Assembly: GCA_002212725.1 (NCBI GenBank)
Contig: MTCR01000093.1
Coordinates: 1-64,000 of the forward strand
Direction: 5' to 3'
Length of the DNA: 64,000 bases
Source: Sphingobacteriales bacterium TSM_CSM
Lineage (GTDB): Bacteria > Bacteroidota > Bacteroidia > Chitinophagales > UBA2359
How positions within the stretch are numbered: position 1 is the first letter of the stretch; every line of letters begins with the position of its first letter. The position numbers and the translations under genes are program-made. Below, one piece after another: positions 55,219 to 63,950 of this stretch. A model generated the notes under the pieces. The model worked only from the letters and a program-made list of their open reading frames with translations. It was not told the DNA's origin and made no database searches.

Positions 55219-56646
55219 CTAACGGGCAGCAAATACTGTTGCCGGCAGTGTGCGTTTACTGCCATCTGTACCTGTAACCTGTATGTTATTGAGATAGAGC
55301 AAGTCTGTGGGCTTCATTTGCATAAGTTGGCGGGTTGTTTCGGGGTTAAAAACAGGGCTTGTGTTGGTAATTTTTACCAATCCTCTGCCGGCACTGTAAA
55401 ATACGGCATCAAAAGACAAGAGGGTAAAATCGGGTTTGGTAAAACCAGCTGGTTTTATCAATTCGGGGCGTGTTGCCTCTCTAAGCAAGGCAACCGGTAT
55501 ATCGCCTCCGGGGCTGCCGGCCAGGGTTATAATTGGGTTGGGGGTTTGTATTACTTCAAACTGTTTGTTTGGCCACAGGTTTCCGTTTGTGCCTTGTGCG
55601 CTAAGTTGGAGCAACCCTGTTTGTGCCGGAATAAGGGTGCAGGTGCCGTTGTTTTGTGTTATGGTTCCGTTATTTGTTTGCAATACCGGCCAGGTTGCGG
55701 GCTGCCGGAACATGGGGAGCAGGTAAATGGTGTTGGCAATGCCTGCATACAAAACCGGGTTATGTTGCGCCAATACATAAGGTTCTGCGGCAGTACCCGT
55801 GTTTACCGGCGGCAAAACAGCAACTTCGCCGGTTGTTTTTACCACAAATGTTTTACTGCCCAGCAGCCGGGTTTGTGTGCCATTGGTAATGCGAACAGTA
55901 ATGGTAACATTTCCGCCTGTTCTGATAACAGCATTGAAAACAGCATTGGCGGTATCGGTTAACAGCAACTCGTTGCCCTGTCCGCTAATGGAAGCTTCAA
56001 TATTTTGGGGTGCGGTTTCGGCTACAGCTACCATCAGCGGGTTATTGTTGCCGTATAACAAGGTATCGGGTTGTTGGGTAACAATGCTCCATAAATAACT
56101 TGCATCGGGCTGTTGTACCCGGGCAGGCGCTTTACCGTGAATGGTAAAACTTTGACTGCCCAAAATATCGGCAGCGCCGCTGCTGTTTACATAAAACAGC
56201 GATATTTCTGCCTTGCCGGCCTCCTGTGCATTAAGGCGGTAAAGACCTTTATCTTTATCTATGGTTTCTATAACCACCCGGCTGCCGCTTACTACGGGGG
56301 TTATTTGCTGGGGGTCAATTTCGGCAGCCTGTACCATAAAGCGGTTGGGACCGCCCACATAAAAACCGGCATCACTTTGGGTTAAAATGCGCCAGGTAGC
56401 CAGCCCGTTGGTATCGGGCGGCTGTAAACCGGGCAACAAACTATTGTTCAATATGGTATCGGGCGGCTGTTGCTGTAAACTGGTATCAGAGGGCATTTCC
56501 AATACAGTGGTGGTATCGGGCGGGTTTTTCAGCCCCCATTCTATGAACTTTTGCTCTGCTTTTTGCCGGTTGAACAGGTAAACAATAAGCAAAATTAAAA
56601 GCAGAAAAAAAACAATATTGGCTGTTTTAAAACGGGTTCTACTCAT
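55219..56646 (-). CDS. GldM/PorM C-terminal-like periplasmic protein
   Basis: A 475-residue protein with one N-terminal membrane span (about 8-26) and a Pro/Asp-rich linker (to about 78). Three or four β-sandwich repeats follow, each built on VGGPNRFMVQAAEI or YGNNNPLMVAVAET and ending in LGSQSFTIHG or LGSKTFVV. The last domain (about 370-475) begins ITLAGSPGGDIPVALL, continues LLSFDAVFYSAGRG, and ends with VTGTDGSKRTLP. This order matches the periplasmic D2-D4 part of GldM, the T9SS motor shaft protein. The N-terminal coiled coil of true GldM is missing, so this is a GldM-like paralogue. gldK, gldL and gldN are not neighbours. Confidence 0.8.
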   Translation of the reverse strand: MSRTRFKTANIVFFLLLILLIVYLFNRQKAEQKFIEWGLKNPPDTTTVLEMPSDTSLQQQPPDTILNNSLLPGLQPPDTNGLATWRILTQSDAGFYVGGPNRFMVQAAEIDPQQITPVVSGSRVVIETIDKDKGLYRLNAQEAGKAEISLFYVNSSGAADILGSQSFTIHGKAPARVQQPDASYLWSIVTQQPDTLLYGNNNPLMVAVAETAPQNIEASISGQGNELLLTDTANAVFNAVIRTGGNVTITVRITNGTQTRLLGSKTFVVKTTGEVAVLPPVNTGTAAEPYVLAQHNPVLYAGIANTIYLLPMFRQPATWPVLQTNNGTITQNNGTCTLIPAQTGLLQLSAQGTNGNLWPNKQFEVIQTPNPIITLAGSPGGDIPVALLREATRPELIKPAGFTKPDFTLLSFDAVFYSAGRGLVKITNTSPVFNPETTRQLMQMKPTDLLYLNNIQVTGTDGSKRTLPATVFAAR

Positions 56647-56820
56647 GGCTTACAAATAGGGGGTTACAAGAATTTGCTGCATTAAAAATAACCAAACCGG
56701 GCTTATTAGTTCAAATTTGTTATTTTGTGCAATAATTTTTTTTTCAACAAGCAACTTACAAAATTGCCGCCGGTTTGTTACGCTTGTGCATATTTCAATT
56801 ATTAAAACCCGTTGCAGTAT

Positions 56821-57966
56821 ATGAAACCCCTGCCCCACCCTCTGCTGTTGTTGTTTTTTTGCCTCATTTGCTGTGCTGCCGCCTGCCATGTTTCGCCGCC
56901 GCCACTAATTAAAACAAGTCGCAAACCGGTTGAAAATATTACCCTTCCGCCGGGCTTTACCATAGAATTGTATGCCAAAGGGGTGGTTAATGCCCGCTCT
57001 ATGTGCCTTGGCAGCAAAGGCACCTTGTTTGTTGGCAGCAGAGATGAGGGCAAGGTATATGCCATTAAAGATGCCAATGCCGATTACCGCGCCGACACCG
57101 TGTTTACCATTGCATCGGGTTTAAAAATGCCCAACGGCGTTGCCTTCAGAAACAACGCTTTGTATGTGGCAGAAATTAGCAAAATATGGCGATACGACCA
57201 TATTGAAGATAACCTGAAAAAGCCGCCCAAACCGGTGCTGGTAAACGGAAGTTTTCCCACCGAAACGCATCATGGCTGGAAATACATTGCCTTTGGCCCC
57301 GATGATAAACTTTATGTGCCGGTAGGTGCGCCATGCAATATTTGCGAAAGTGCCGATGAACGGTTTGCAACCATAATGCGCATGAACCCCGACGGTACCG
57401 GTCTGGAAGTGTTTGCAAGCGGCATACGCAACACCGTGGGCTTTACCTGGCACCCCGAAACTCACGACCTTTGGTTTACCGATAATGGCCGCGACTGGCT
57501 GGGCGACGACCTGCCACCCTGCGAACTGAACCGCGCCACAACAAACGGCATGCACTTTGGCTACCCCTATTGCCACGGCGGCAGCATTGCCGACCCCGAA
57601 TTTGGCAGTAAACGCCCCTGCACCGGGTTTACCCCGCCTGTGCAAAACCTGGGGCCGCATGTTGCCCCGCTGGGTGTAATTTTCTATACGGGCAACATGT
57701 TTCCGCCCGAATACAAAAACCGCATTTTCATTGCCGAACACGGCTCGTGGAACCGAAGTAAAAAAATTGGCTACCGAATTACCACCGTTGCCCTCAACGA
57801 AAAGCAGTTGTCTGACGAATATAAACCCTTTGCCGAAGGTTGGCTGCCCGAAAACGGTAAAGTATGGGGGCGGCCGGTTGCCCTGCTGCAACTGCCCGAT
57901 GGCTCACTGCTGGTAAGTGATGATTTTGCCGATTGTATTTACCGGATTACTTATAATGCAGATTAA
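56821..57966 (+). CDS. Sorbosone dehydrogenase-like β-propeller lipoprotein
   Basis: A 381-residue protein from the ATG at 56821; an in-frame ATG at 56812 adds 3 residues. The signal peptide ends in the lipobox AAAC. The body is a six-bladed propeller of the PQQ-dependent sugar dehydrogenase (sorbosone/glucose) type: LPPGFTIELYAKGVVNARSM, GTLFVGSRDEGKVYA, LKMPNGVAFRNNALYVAE, ASGIRNTVGFTWHP, LWFTDNGRDWLGDD and IFIAEHGSWNRS. It is probably an outer- or inner-membrane lipoprotein oxidising an aldose; whether PQQ is used is not shown. It converges with the gene at 58012. Confidence 0.92.
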   Translation: MKPLPHPLLLLFFCLICCAAACHVSPPPLIKTSRKPVENITLPPGFTIELYAKGVVNARSMCLGSKGTLFVGSRDEGKVYAIKDANADYRADTVFTIASGLKMPNGVAFRNNALYVAEISKIWRYDHIEDNLKKPPKPVLVNGSFPTETHHGWKYIAFGPDDKLYVPVGAPCNICESADERFATIMRMNPDGTGLEVFASGIRNTVGFTWHPETHDLWFTDNGRDWLGDDLPPCELNRATTNGMHFGYPYCHGGSIADPEFGSKRPCTGFTPPVQNLGPHVAPLGVIFYTGNMFPPEYKNRIFIAEHGSWNRSKKIGYRITTVALNEKQLSDEYKPFAEGWLPENGKVWGRPVALLQLPDGSLLVSDDFADCIYRITYNAD

Positions 57967-58011
57967 TAGCGCCATATTTCACCGATGCTTGTTGATGTCC
58001 GGGTGCTTGTG

Positions 58012-59127
58012 TTACCTGATGGCATAGTAAAAACCAATGTTGAGCAACCGCGAAAGATTGTGGTCATTTATCCACGGGTATTTTTTAAGCGCAATATGGC
58101 GGGCTTCTGTTTCGGGCAGGTTGTGCAAAACCACTTGTTCTGCCTGTTCATAAATGCAGTACTCTGCCTGCTTAACGTATTGTTGCAAAACATTGCAAAG
58201 CCGGCTGTCAAGCTGGGGGTACAGGCGTTGTAGCCTTGCCTCAATGGGCTTGCCGAAATTTTCGCCCCACTCGGAACTAAGCGCCAGCGCCTGATTGAGT
58301 ATGGCAACCGTTATTGAGGAGCCGGGTTGGCTGCCCGGTTCAAATTGGGTAATAAAGGCGACAAGTTCTTCCCTATCGGGTGGTATATTCTCAATTTCCG
58401 GGGGTGCCCGATGCGGCGCTTCTTTACCAAATTCGGAATAATACAAAGCATCCGGCAACGATGCAGGACTTTCACTTTTGCCTTGCTGCAATTGCAGCAC
58501 CTCATATTTTTGCTTTACCGATGCCGGAAAATGCTTGATTACATCTATAGCATAGTACCAGCCTTCATTGGTAAAAAACCGAAGTTGGTAAAACCCGAAA
58601 CGTATATGGCTCATTTCGCAGCAATACCATTGGTTGCCGTTTTGTTCGGTAATACCCGGATAATAATAGGTTTCGGCATCGGTTTGACGGAGTTTGTCAA
58701 ATACTTCAATAGCTGTAATCGGGGGCAACCGTTCTGCAGGCAACCCTATTTTTTGCCAATGCAGCGTTTCGTCGGTCAATAGTTGGCGGCAGGCAATAAT
58801 TGGCGCATCAATGTTTGGTTTTTGCAGGGGTTGGTCATATACTATGCCTAAGCGGGTAATTTGTAAAGCGCCTTTTACAGGCGGCAGGTTTTCGGCAAAC
58901 GGGGGACAGGGCAATAAAACGGCGGCAGGCATTAACCCCGGCTCGCCTTTTCCTAAATCGGGAAACAGGTACCCGGCATCAGCACACTGTTTTTCTTCTG
59001 CCGTTTCGGCAGGCCTGAAACCATTTGTAGCGGGCAGGTATAGTTGGGCGTGCAGTTCAAATAATGTGCCCTCGGCAAAAAACGCATTTTGAGCAACAAA
59101 AAAGAGGCTGACAGGAGGTGTATTCAT
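58012..59127 (-). CDS. Hypothetical protein, unknown function
   Basis: A 371-residue soluble protein without signal peptide or membrane span. It has a Pro- and Glu-rich middle (about 225-275) and a C-terminal half rich in aromatic residues (QQYVKQAEYCIYEQAEQVV). No motif of a known enzyme family is visible. Codon use and composition are like those of neighbours, and the frame is uninterrupted, so it is likely real. It may belong to a Bacteroidota-only family. Confidence 0.75.
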   Translation of the reverse strand: MNTPPVSLFFVAQNAFFAEGTLFELHAQLYLPATNGFRPAETAEEKQCADAGYLFPDLGKGEPGLMPAAVLLPCPPFAENLPPVKGALQITRLGIVYDQPLQKPNIDAPIIACRQLLTDETLHWQKIGLPAERLPPITAIEVFDKLRQTDAETYYYPGITEQNGNQWYCCEMSHIRFGFYQLRFFTNEGWYYAIDVIKHFPASVKQKYEVLQLQQGKSESPASLPDALYYSEFGKEAPHRAPPEIENIPPDREELVAFITQFEPGSQPGSSITVAILNQALALSSEWGENFGKPIEARLQRLYPQLDSRLCNVLQQYVKQAEYCIYEQAEQVVLHNLPETEARHIALKKYPWINDHNLSRLLNIGFYYAIR

Positions 59128-59309
59128 GACATTACCGGCTTTCAGGCAACAATTTACCTCAAAAAGTGCGCCTTTGTACCACCACGCCGGAGTTATTTTG
59201 GTAAAAAGGGTAAAATAACAGGGTGTTTGTTTGGTTTAGGCGTGACTTTAAATTACCTTACCGTCATAAATTTGTCATCTATTCATAACCAATCAAAAAT
59301 CAAACACTT

Positions 59310-59633
59310 ATGAACAATCAAATCGTTATTGGCGCATTGGCCGGCTTGGTATTAGGCGTTATTGAGTTTTTTCTGTTTGGCGCAGGTTCCTTGTATTTAT
59401 ACATTGTTTTGCCGGTAATTTTGGGCGCCATTATTGGTTTTGCCGGCACGCAACGGCTTAAACTAAACTACTACCTGCTTGGGGCCTTAATAGGTGCACT
59501 GTTCTTTGTTATTATAGGAGCAAGCAGCGGCGGCGCATTAGAAGATTATGTTGATGAAATTATTACCGGTGCCGTAACCGGTTTGGCGTTGGCTTTCATT
59601 ATTCCGTTTTTGAACAAACAGTTGAACAAATAG
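59310..59633 (+). CDS. Small membrane protein, unknown function
   Basis: A 107-residue protein with three or four hydrophobic spans (MNNQIVIGALAGLVLGVIEFFLF, LYIVLPVILGAIIGFAG, LLGALIGALFFVIIGAS, ITGAVTGLALAFIIPFL). A glycine-rich membrane core and an acidic loop (EDYVDEI) are visible. No known family is recognised. It is followed by a strong terminator. Confidence 0.8.
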   Translation: MNNQIVIGALAGLVLGVIEFFLFGAGSLYLYIVLPVILGAIIGFAGTQRLKLNYYLLGALIGALFFVIIGASSGGALEDYVDEIITGAVTGLALAFIIPFLNKQLNK

Positions 59634-59662
59634 CCGTTTTTCTAAGACAGTTTGTAGCAACA

Positions 59663-59706
59663 AAAATCCCCGATGCTTATTACCTGCATCGGGGATTTGT
59701 TTTTTT
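59663..59706 (+). terminator. Rho-independent terminator after the small membrane protein gene
   Basis: AAATCCCCGATGC pairs with GCATCGGGGATTT over a 9-base loop and is followed by a run of seven T. Confidence 0.92.
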
Positions 59707-59738
59707 GCTTTTTGCACTAATGTTTTGACACTTTAATT

Positions 59739-59775
59739 TTAATTAAGTTCATAAAATTAAATGGATAAAACACTA
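59739..59775 (+). repeat. 37-bp direct repeat, left copy
   Basis: Matches 59917-59953 with one substitution (TTAATTAAGTTC through AACACTA). The 141 bases between the copies contain a tandem TAGCGGTxTTTGC, an imperfect inverted repeat (59807-59820 and 59855-59868, 12 of 14 paired) and the palindrome CCGAGTACTCGG (59902-59913). The gap 59634-59962 holds no gene. Confidence 0.85.
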
Positions 59776-59916
59776 GTTTAAATCATAGCGGTGTTTGCAA
59801 ATTACATAGCGGTCTTTGCGGTTTTTTCTTTTACCGCAAGGTTCGCAAGGGTTGCGCAAAGGTCGCTATTGGTTAAAAATATTGTTGCTAATGTTTTAAC
59901 TCCGAGTACTCGGGGC

Positions 59917-59953
59917 TTAATTAAGTTCATAAAATTAAATGGATAGAACACTA
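59917..59953 (+). repeat. 37-bp direct repeat, right copy
   Basis: Second copy of the repeat at 59739-59775, ending 9 bases before the stop codon of the gene at 59963-60469. Shorter similarity (CTAATGTTTT) precedes both copies, at about 59717 and 59888, so the duplicated unit may be longer and partly decayed. Confidence 0.85.
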
Positions 59954-59962
59954 AATAATTAT

Positions 59963-60469
59963 TTACTTGTCATCCACAATTTTAAACTGCGGGTCGCCGT
60001 CAATGCGTTTTTTCTGGTCAATGGTCATGCCGTTGTAGCGCGAGCGGGGTATTTCAATTACCTTACCGGCAGCGGGTGTCTGCGGTGTTTGGCGGGTTTG
60101 CTGGTTGGCCTGTTGTTTTTCCCACTCTTGGCGTTGTTCGTTGGTCATTTTTTCCATACGCTCAATATAATCGTTGGGATATTTAGCCACAAAGTCGCGT
60201 TTGGCGGTGGCATAGTTAGCGTCGTCCACCTCTTTGTTGCCGGTAGGGGTAAAGCCGGGCAATACCATATAACCTTGGTTAAACTCACCGGCCCTGGGGT
60301 TGGTTTGCTCTTTTGCGGCTTCATTACTGCTTACATTCTCTGTAGCTGCCGGCTGCTCAGATAGTTGGTTATTGGGCATTTTGGCGTCTTGCTTTTGTTG
60401 TGCGTTGCAAGCTACCGACAAAAGTACCATGGTGGCACAAACAATTAAAAAAGAACTGATTTTTTTCAT
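59963..60469 (-). CDS. Hypothetical exported lipoprotein-like protein
   Basis: A 168-residue protein from the ATG at 60469; an in-frame upstream start at 60520 adds 17 residues that would hide the signal peptide. The signal peptide ends VLLSVACNAQQ with a plausible lipobox Cys. The rest is hydrophilic and rich in Gln, Asn and Pro, with KMTNEQRQEWEKQQ and a charged C-terminus (MTIDQKKRIDGDPQFKIVDDK). No family with known function is recognised. The 37-bp repeat sits next to its stop. Confidence 0.78.
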   Translation of the reverse strand: MKKISSFLIVCATMVLLSVACNAQQKQDAKMPNNQLSEQPAATENVSSNEAAKEQTNPRAGEFNQGYMVLPGFTPTGNKEVDDANYATAKRDFVAKYPNDYIERMEKMTNEQRQEWEKQQANQQTRQTPQTPAAGKVIEIPRSRYNGMTIDQKKRIDGDPQFKIVDDK

Positions 60470-60631
60470 AAACCGGATGTTAAACTGTGTTTGATAATTT
60501 GTTTGACAGCAAAAATACAAATTTGTACCCTATTTACAAGAATAAAGCCGAAAAATTACACTATCTGTGGCATTTGTGCCCGTTTTGTCTGTAACCCGAC
60601 CGCACTAAGGCAGTAAAGCCGCCCAAAACTG

Positions 60632-62722
60632 TTACCAGTTGAGCAACTCTTCTATTTCCTTTGCCAGTTTATCTTCGTTTGGCAGCATTTCGCGCTCTAA
60701 ACCGGTGTTTAGCGGAACGGCCGGTATAGATGCAGCTCCAACTACGCGCACCGGTGCATCAAGGTATTTAAAGCAATGCTGGGCAATGCGGCCGGCTATG
60801 GTTTGGGCAAATGAATTGGTAACGGGTTCTTCGGTTAAAATAATTACCTTATTGTGGCGCTTTACCTGTTCATAAACGGCTGTTTCATCAAGTGGGTTAA
60901 GGGTGCGCAGGTCCAGCACCTCTACACTGCCGTTAAAACGGGGCGCTGCATTTTTTGCCCAGTAAACGCCCATACCATAGGTTATAATACCCACCGAATT
61001 GCCCACCTTTACCTGTTTTTCATCGGCCAATAAAGCAATATTGGCCTTGCCAAGCGGTATTATGTATTCTTCATCGGGTTCGGGGTTTTTGGCATCTTCG
61101 GTACCGGGCACTTTAGACCAATATAAGCCTTTGTGTTCAAAACAAACTACAGGATTTGGGTCTAAAAAGGCTGCTTTCAGCAAACCCTTCATATCGGCAG
61201 CATTAGAGGGGTAAATTACCTTAATGCCCCTTACTGCCAGAATGCTGCTTTCTATACACCCCGAATGGTAAGGCCCGCCGCCGCCATAAGCGCCAATAGG
61301 TACTCTTATAAGCGATTGAACAGGATATTTTCCCATGCTTAGGTAGCACGATTTGGAAAGCTCTACCACCAATTGGTTAACCCCGCTCCAAATATAATCG
61401 GCAAACTGTATTTCTACAATTGGCTTTAAACCCACTGCCGACATGCCTGCCGTAGAACCTACCAAATATGCCTCTTGTATGGCGGTGTTAAACACGCGGG
61501 CATCGCCGTATTTTTCGGCCAGCGTGGCGGCTTCTCTAAACACGCCGCCCAGCCTCCGGCCTACGTCCTGCCCATAAAATACGGCTTCGGGGTGTGTGGC
61601 CAATATTTCGTCCATGGCGTACAAAGCCGCATCTACCATTACCACCTTACGGCCGTTGGCCGGGCTGCGCTGCCCGCGCTCTTCGGTTACAGGAGTTGGG
61701 GCAAACTCATGCAGCAACAGCGTTTCGGGTTTGGGTTCGGGAGCAGCAACGGCATGGGCAAAGGCATCGGCTACTTCGTGGGCAGTTTCATCGGCAATGG
61801 CAGTCAGTTCTTCGGCAGTAGCCACGCCGTTTTGCAACAAGTAGCGTTCAAGATGCGGAAGCGGGTCGCGCAGGGCATGTTCTGCCAGGTCTTCGGGGCT
61901 GCGATACCACTCTTTGCGCACTCCCGATGTATGATGTCCCAGCAAAGGCACTTTTACATGCAGCAACAGCGGCTTGCGCTTGTTGCGCACATAGGCAATG
62001 GCTTCCTGCATGGCTAAGTAACATTCAACAAAATTGGTGCCGTTGGTGCGCATTCTTTTTAGCCCTTTAAAACCGGCTACATATTCGTAGGCATCCATGC
62101 TCCGGGCTTCATCGGCACTTACCGATATGCCCCAGTCGTTGTCTTGTACCAAATATAAAACAGGCAGCTGATGTAATGCCGCAAACTGAAACGCCTCCGA
62201 AACCTCGCCTTCGGTTACCGACCCATCGCCCAAAGAACACAACACAATGGGGCGCACATGGTTGTGCAAAAAGCCCATAGTTTCTTTGTATTTAATGCCT
62301 TGTGCCATGCCGGTGGCGGGTATGGCCTGCATACCGGTAGCGCTTGACTGGTGCGGTATTTTGGGAAAACCGGCCAGTTTTGCCGATGGGTGCGAATAAT
62401 AAGAGCGGCCACCCGAAAAATAATCATCGGCCTTTGCCAGCAATTGCAGCATGAGTTGGTAGGGCGCGTAGCCCATGCCCAGCAACATCGATTCGTCGCG
62501 GTAATATGGAGCAGCATAATCATATTCCTCTAACTGAAATCCGGCTGCAAGTTGTATGGCCTCATGCCCGCGCGAGGTGCTGTGTACATATTTGCAGATT
62601 TGCCGGTTGGCATCGTAGGTTTCGGCCATGTGACGGGCAGTTTGCATGAGCCGGTAGGTTTTTAACAGCAGGTGCTGCGGAAGCGGCAAAGCAGGCGCCG
62701 TTTGGGGTTGCGGTTTTGGCAT
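60632..62722 (-). CDS. Fused alpha-beta E1 component of a 2-oxoacid dehydrogenase complex
   Basis: A 696-residue thiamine-diphosphate enzyme with E1α (about 1-325) and E1β (about 365-696) in one chain, joined by an acidic linker (EVADAFAHAVAAPEPKPE). The α part has the TPP motif GDGSVTEGEVSEAF with the distal Asn in QDNDWGIS, and HHTSGVRKEWYR. The β part has MVDAALYAMDEIL, FYGQDVGRRLGGVFREAATLAEKYG, NTAIQEAYLVGSTAGMSAVG and RVPIGAYGGGGPYHSGCIES. This form is common in Bacteroidota and is usually annotated as branched-chain 2-oxoacid or pyruvate dehydrogenase E1. The E2 and E3 genes are not here, so the 2-oxoacid used is uncertain. Confidence 0.96.
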   Translation of the reverse strand: MPKPQPQTAPALPLPQHLLLKTYRLMQTARHMAETYDANRQICKYVHSTSRGHEAIQLAAGFQLEEYDYAAPYYRDESMLLGMGYAPYQLMLQLLAKADDYFSGGRSYYSHPSAKLAGFPKIPHQSSATGMQAIPATGMAQGIKYKETMGFLHNHVRPIVLCSLGDGSVTEGEVSEAFQFAALHQLPVLYLVQDNDWGISVSADEARSMDAYEYVAGFKGLKRMRTNGTNFVECYLAMQEAIAYVRNKRKPLLLHVKVPLLGHHTSGVRKEWYRSPEDLAEHALRDPLPHLERYLLQNGVATAEELTAIADETAHEVADAFAHAVAAPEPKPETLLLHEFAPTPVTEERGQRSPANGRKVVMVDAALYAMDEILATHPEAVFYGQDVGRRLGGVFREAATLAEKYGDARVFNTAIQEAYLVGSTAGMSAVGLKPIVEIQFADYIWSGVNQLVVELSKSCYLSMGKYPVQSLIRVPIGAYGGGGPYHSGCIESSILAVRGIKVIYPSNAADMKGLLKAAFLDPNPVVCFEHKGLYWSKVPGTEDAKNPEPDEEYIIPLGKANIALLADEKQVKVGNSVGIITYGMGVYWAKNAAPRFNGSVEVLDLRTLNPLDETAVYEQVKRHNKVIILTEEPVTNSFAQTIAGRIAQHCFKYLDAPVRVVGAASIPAVPLNTGLEREMLPNEDKLAKEIEELLNW

Positions 62723-63092
62723 TATGGCAGGTACTAATTTTGCTGCAAGTTACGGCCGTTTTGGCAAGTTTGCAAGCGCCACCGGGCTTTTTACCTCCTC
62801 TGTGCAGCAACTAACAGGACAAGGTTTTGGGGAGAAAGGGAATTGGCAGAGAAACTGCAGGTGGAACTTATTGAGAGCAAAATTCTGTCTGACAATTGAT
62901 GTGATTGAAAGGTTAAATATTGGCTACTATACAAATCATTCACAAAAAATATACAATACCGGTTGCAGGGCGGCAAGGTTTTGATGGGCAGCCAACACAG
63001 GGTAGTCATAGGCAGTGCAGGGCCGCGGGGCAGGCTAAAATATGTGTTGCTCAAACAACAGCGTTCAGTACCGTGTGCAATTTACACGGCGG
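62723..63092. other. Non-coding stretch
   Basis: 370 bases between two minus-strand genes. It should hold the promoter for the E1 gene. A short inverted repeat CCGTGT/ACACGG at about 63071-63089 sits just after the transporter stop but has no T-run. An 87-codon minus-strand frame at 62791-63054 shows no family features. Confidence 0.45.
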
Positions 63093-63950
63093 TTATGGTT
63101 GTTGCTGTTGTTGAGGTTTAAGAAAAACAAACCAGTACACCAGCCCAACCAATACGGCTCCGCCAATAATATTGCCAATGGTAACGGGCAGTAAATTGCC
63201 GGTTAAAAAACGTTCCCAGGTTAAGGAGGTATAGTTTTGAGCGGTGTTGTTTATTCGGGTCCAAAAATCGGCATCGGCTTGTTGTTTCAGCAAAATGCCC
63301 ATAGGAATAAAATACATATTGGCAATGCTGTGTTCAAAACCTGCCGCCACAAAGGCTGTAATGGGGTAAACAATGGCCGCAATTTTACCCGTTAACGACC
63401 TTGCGCTGAAACTGAGCCAAACGGCCAAACATACCAGTATGTTGCACAATATGCCCAGCGCTACTGCCTGTACAAAACCAAGTTCGCACTTTGCTTTGGC
63501 TATTGCCAGCATATTGGCGCCCACAACACCGTTTCCAAAAGCATACTGACCGGACAGGTACATAAGCGCCACCATAGAAAAAGCGCCTATGAGATTGCCG
63601 GCATACACCAGTGTCCAGTTTTTTAATACCTGTATGGTTTTGATTTTATGGTTTGCCCAGGCCATAATAATAAGGTTGTTGCCGGTAAACAATTCGGCGC
63701 CGCCGGCTATTACCAGCACCAATCCCAAACTGAAAACCAACCCGCCAAGAAGTTTGGTTACACCAAATGGCAGTGTAGAACCGGCCGTAACAGTAGTGGA
63801 AAACACAGCTCCCAAAGCTATAAATGAACCTGCCAATACCGATAACATAAATGTTTTTGCAAACGGCATATTGGCTTTGGCAACACCTACCTGTTCGGCT
63901 TTTTTGGCCATTTCGGAGGGTAAAAGCGAGTCTATCATTTCTTCCTGCAT
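63093..63950 (-). CDS. Formate/nitrite transporter (FNT) family protein
   Basis: A 285-residue pentameric-channel protein with six hydrophobic spans. The family signatures are GGAELFTGNNLIIMAWANHKI (second loop) and AAGFEHSIANMYFIPMGILL (fifth span), with NLLPVTIGNIIGGAVLVGLVYWFVF at the end. FNT channels move formate, nitrite or hydrosulfide; which one applies here cannot be read. A second Met at residue 5 is a possible start. The C-terminus is a short Gln run. No formate lyase or nitrite reductase gene is in the window. Confidence 0.95.
   Translation of the reverse strand: MQEEMIDSLLPSEMAKKAEQVGVAKANMPFAKTFMLSVLAGSFIALGAVFSTTVTAGSTLPFGVTKLLGGLVFSLGLVLVIAGGAELFTGNNLIIMAWANHKIKTIQVLKNWTLVYAGNLIGAFSMVALMYLSGQYAFGNGVVGANMLAIAKAKCELGFVQAVALGILCNILVCLAVWLSFSARSLTGKIAAIVYPITAFVAAGFEHSIANMYFIPMGILLKQQADADFWTRINNTAQNYTSLTWERFLTGNLLPVTIGNIIGGAVLVGLVYWFVFLKPQQQQQP

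Noticed and set aside
62791-63054. 87-codon minus-strand frame between the E1 and FNT genes
   Set aside because: No hydrophobic or catalytic pattern and no family resemblance.
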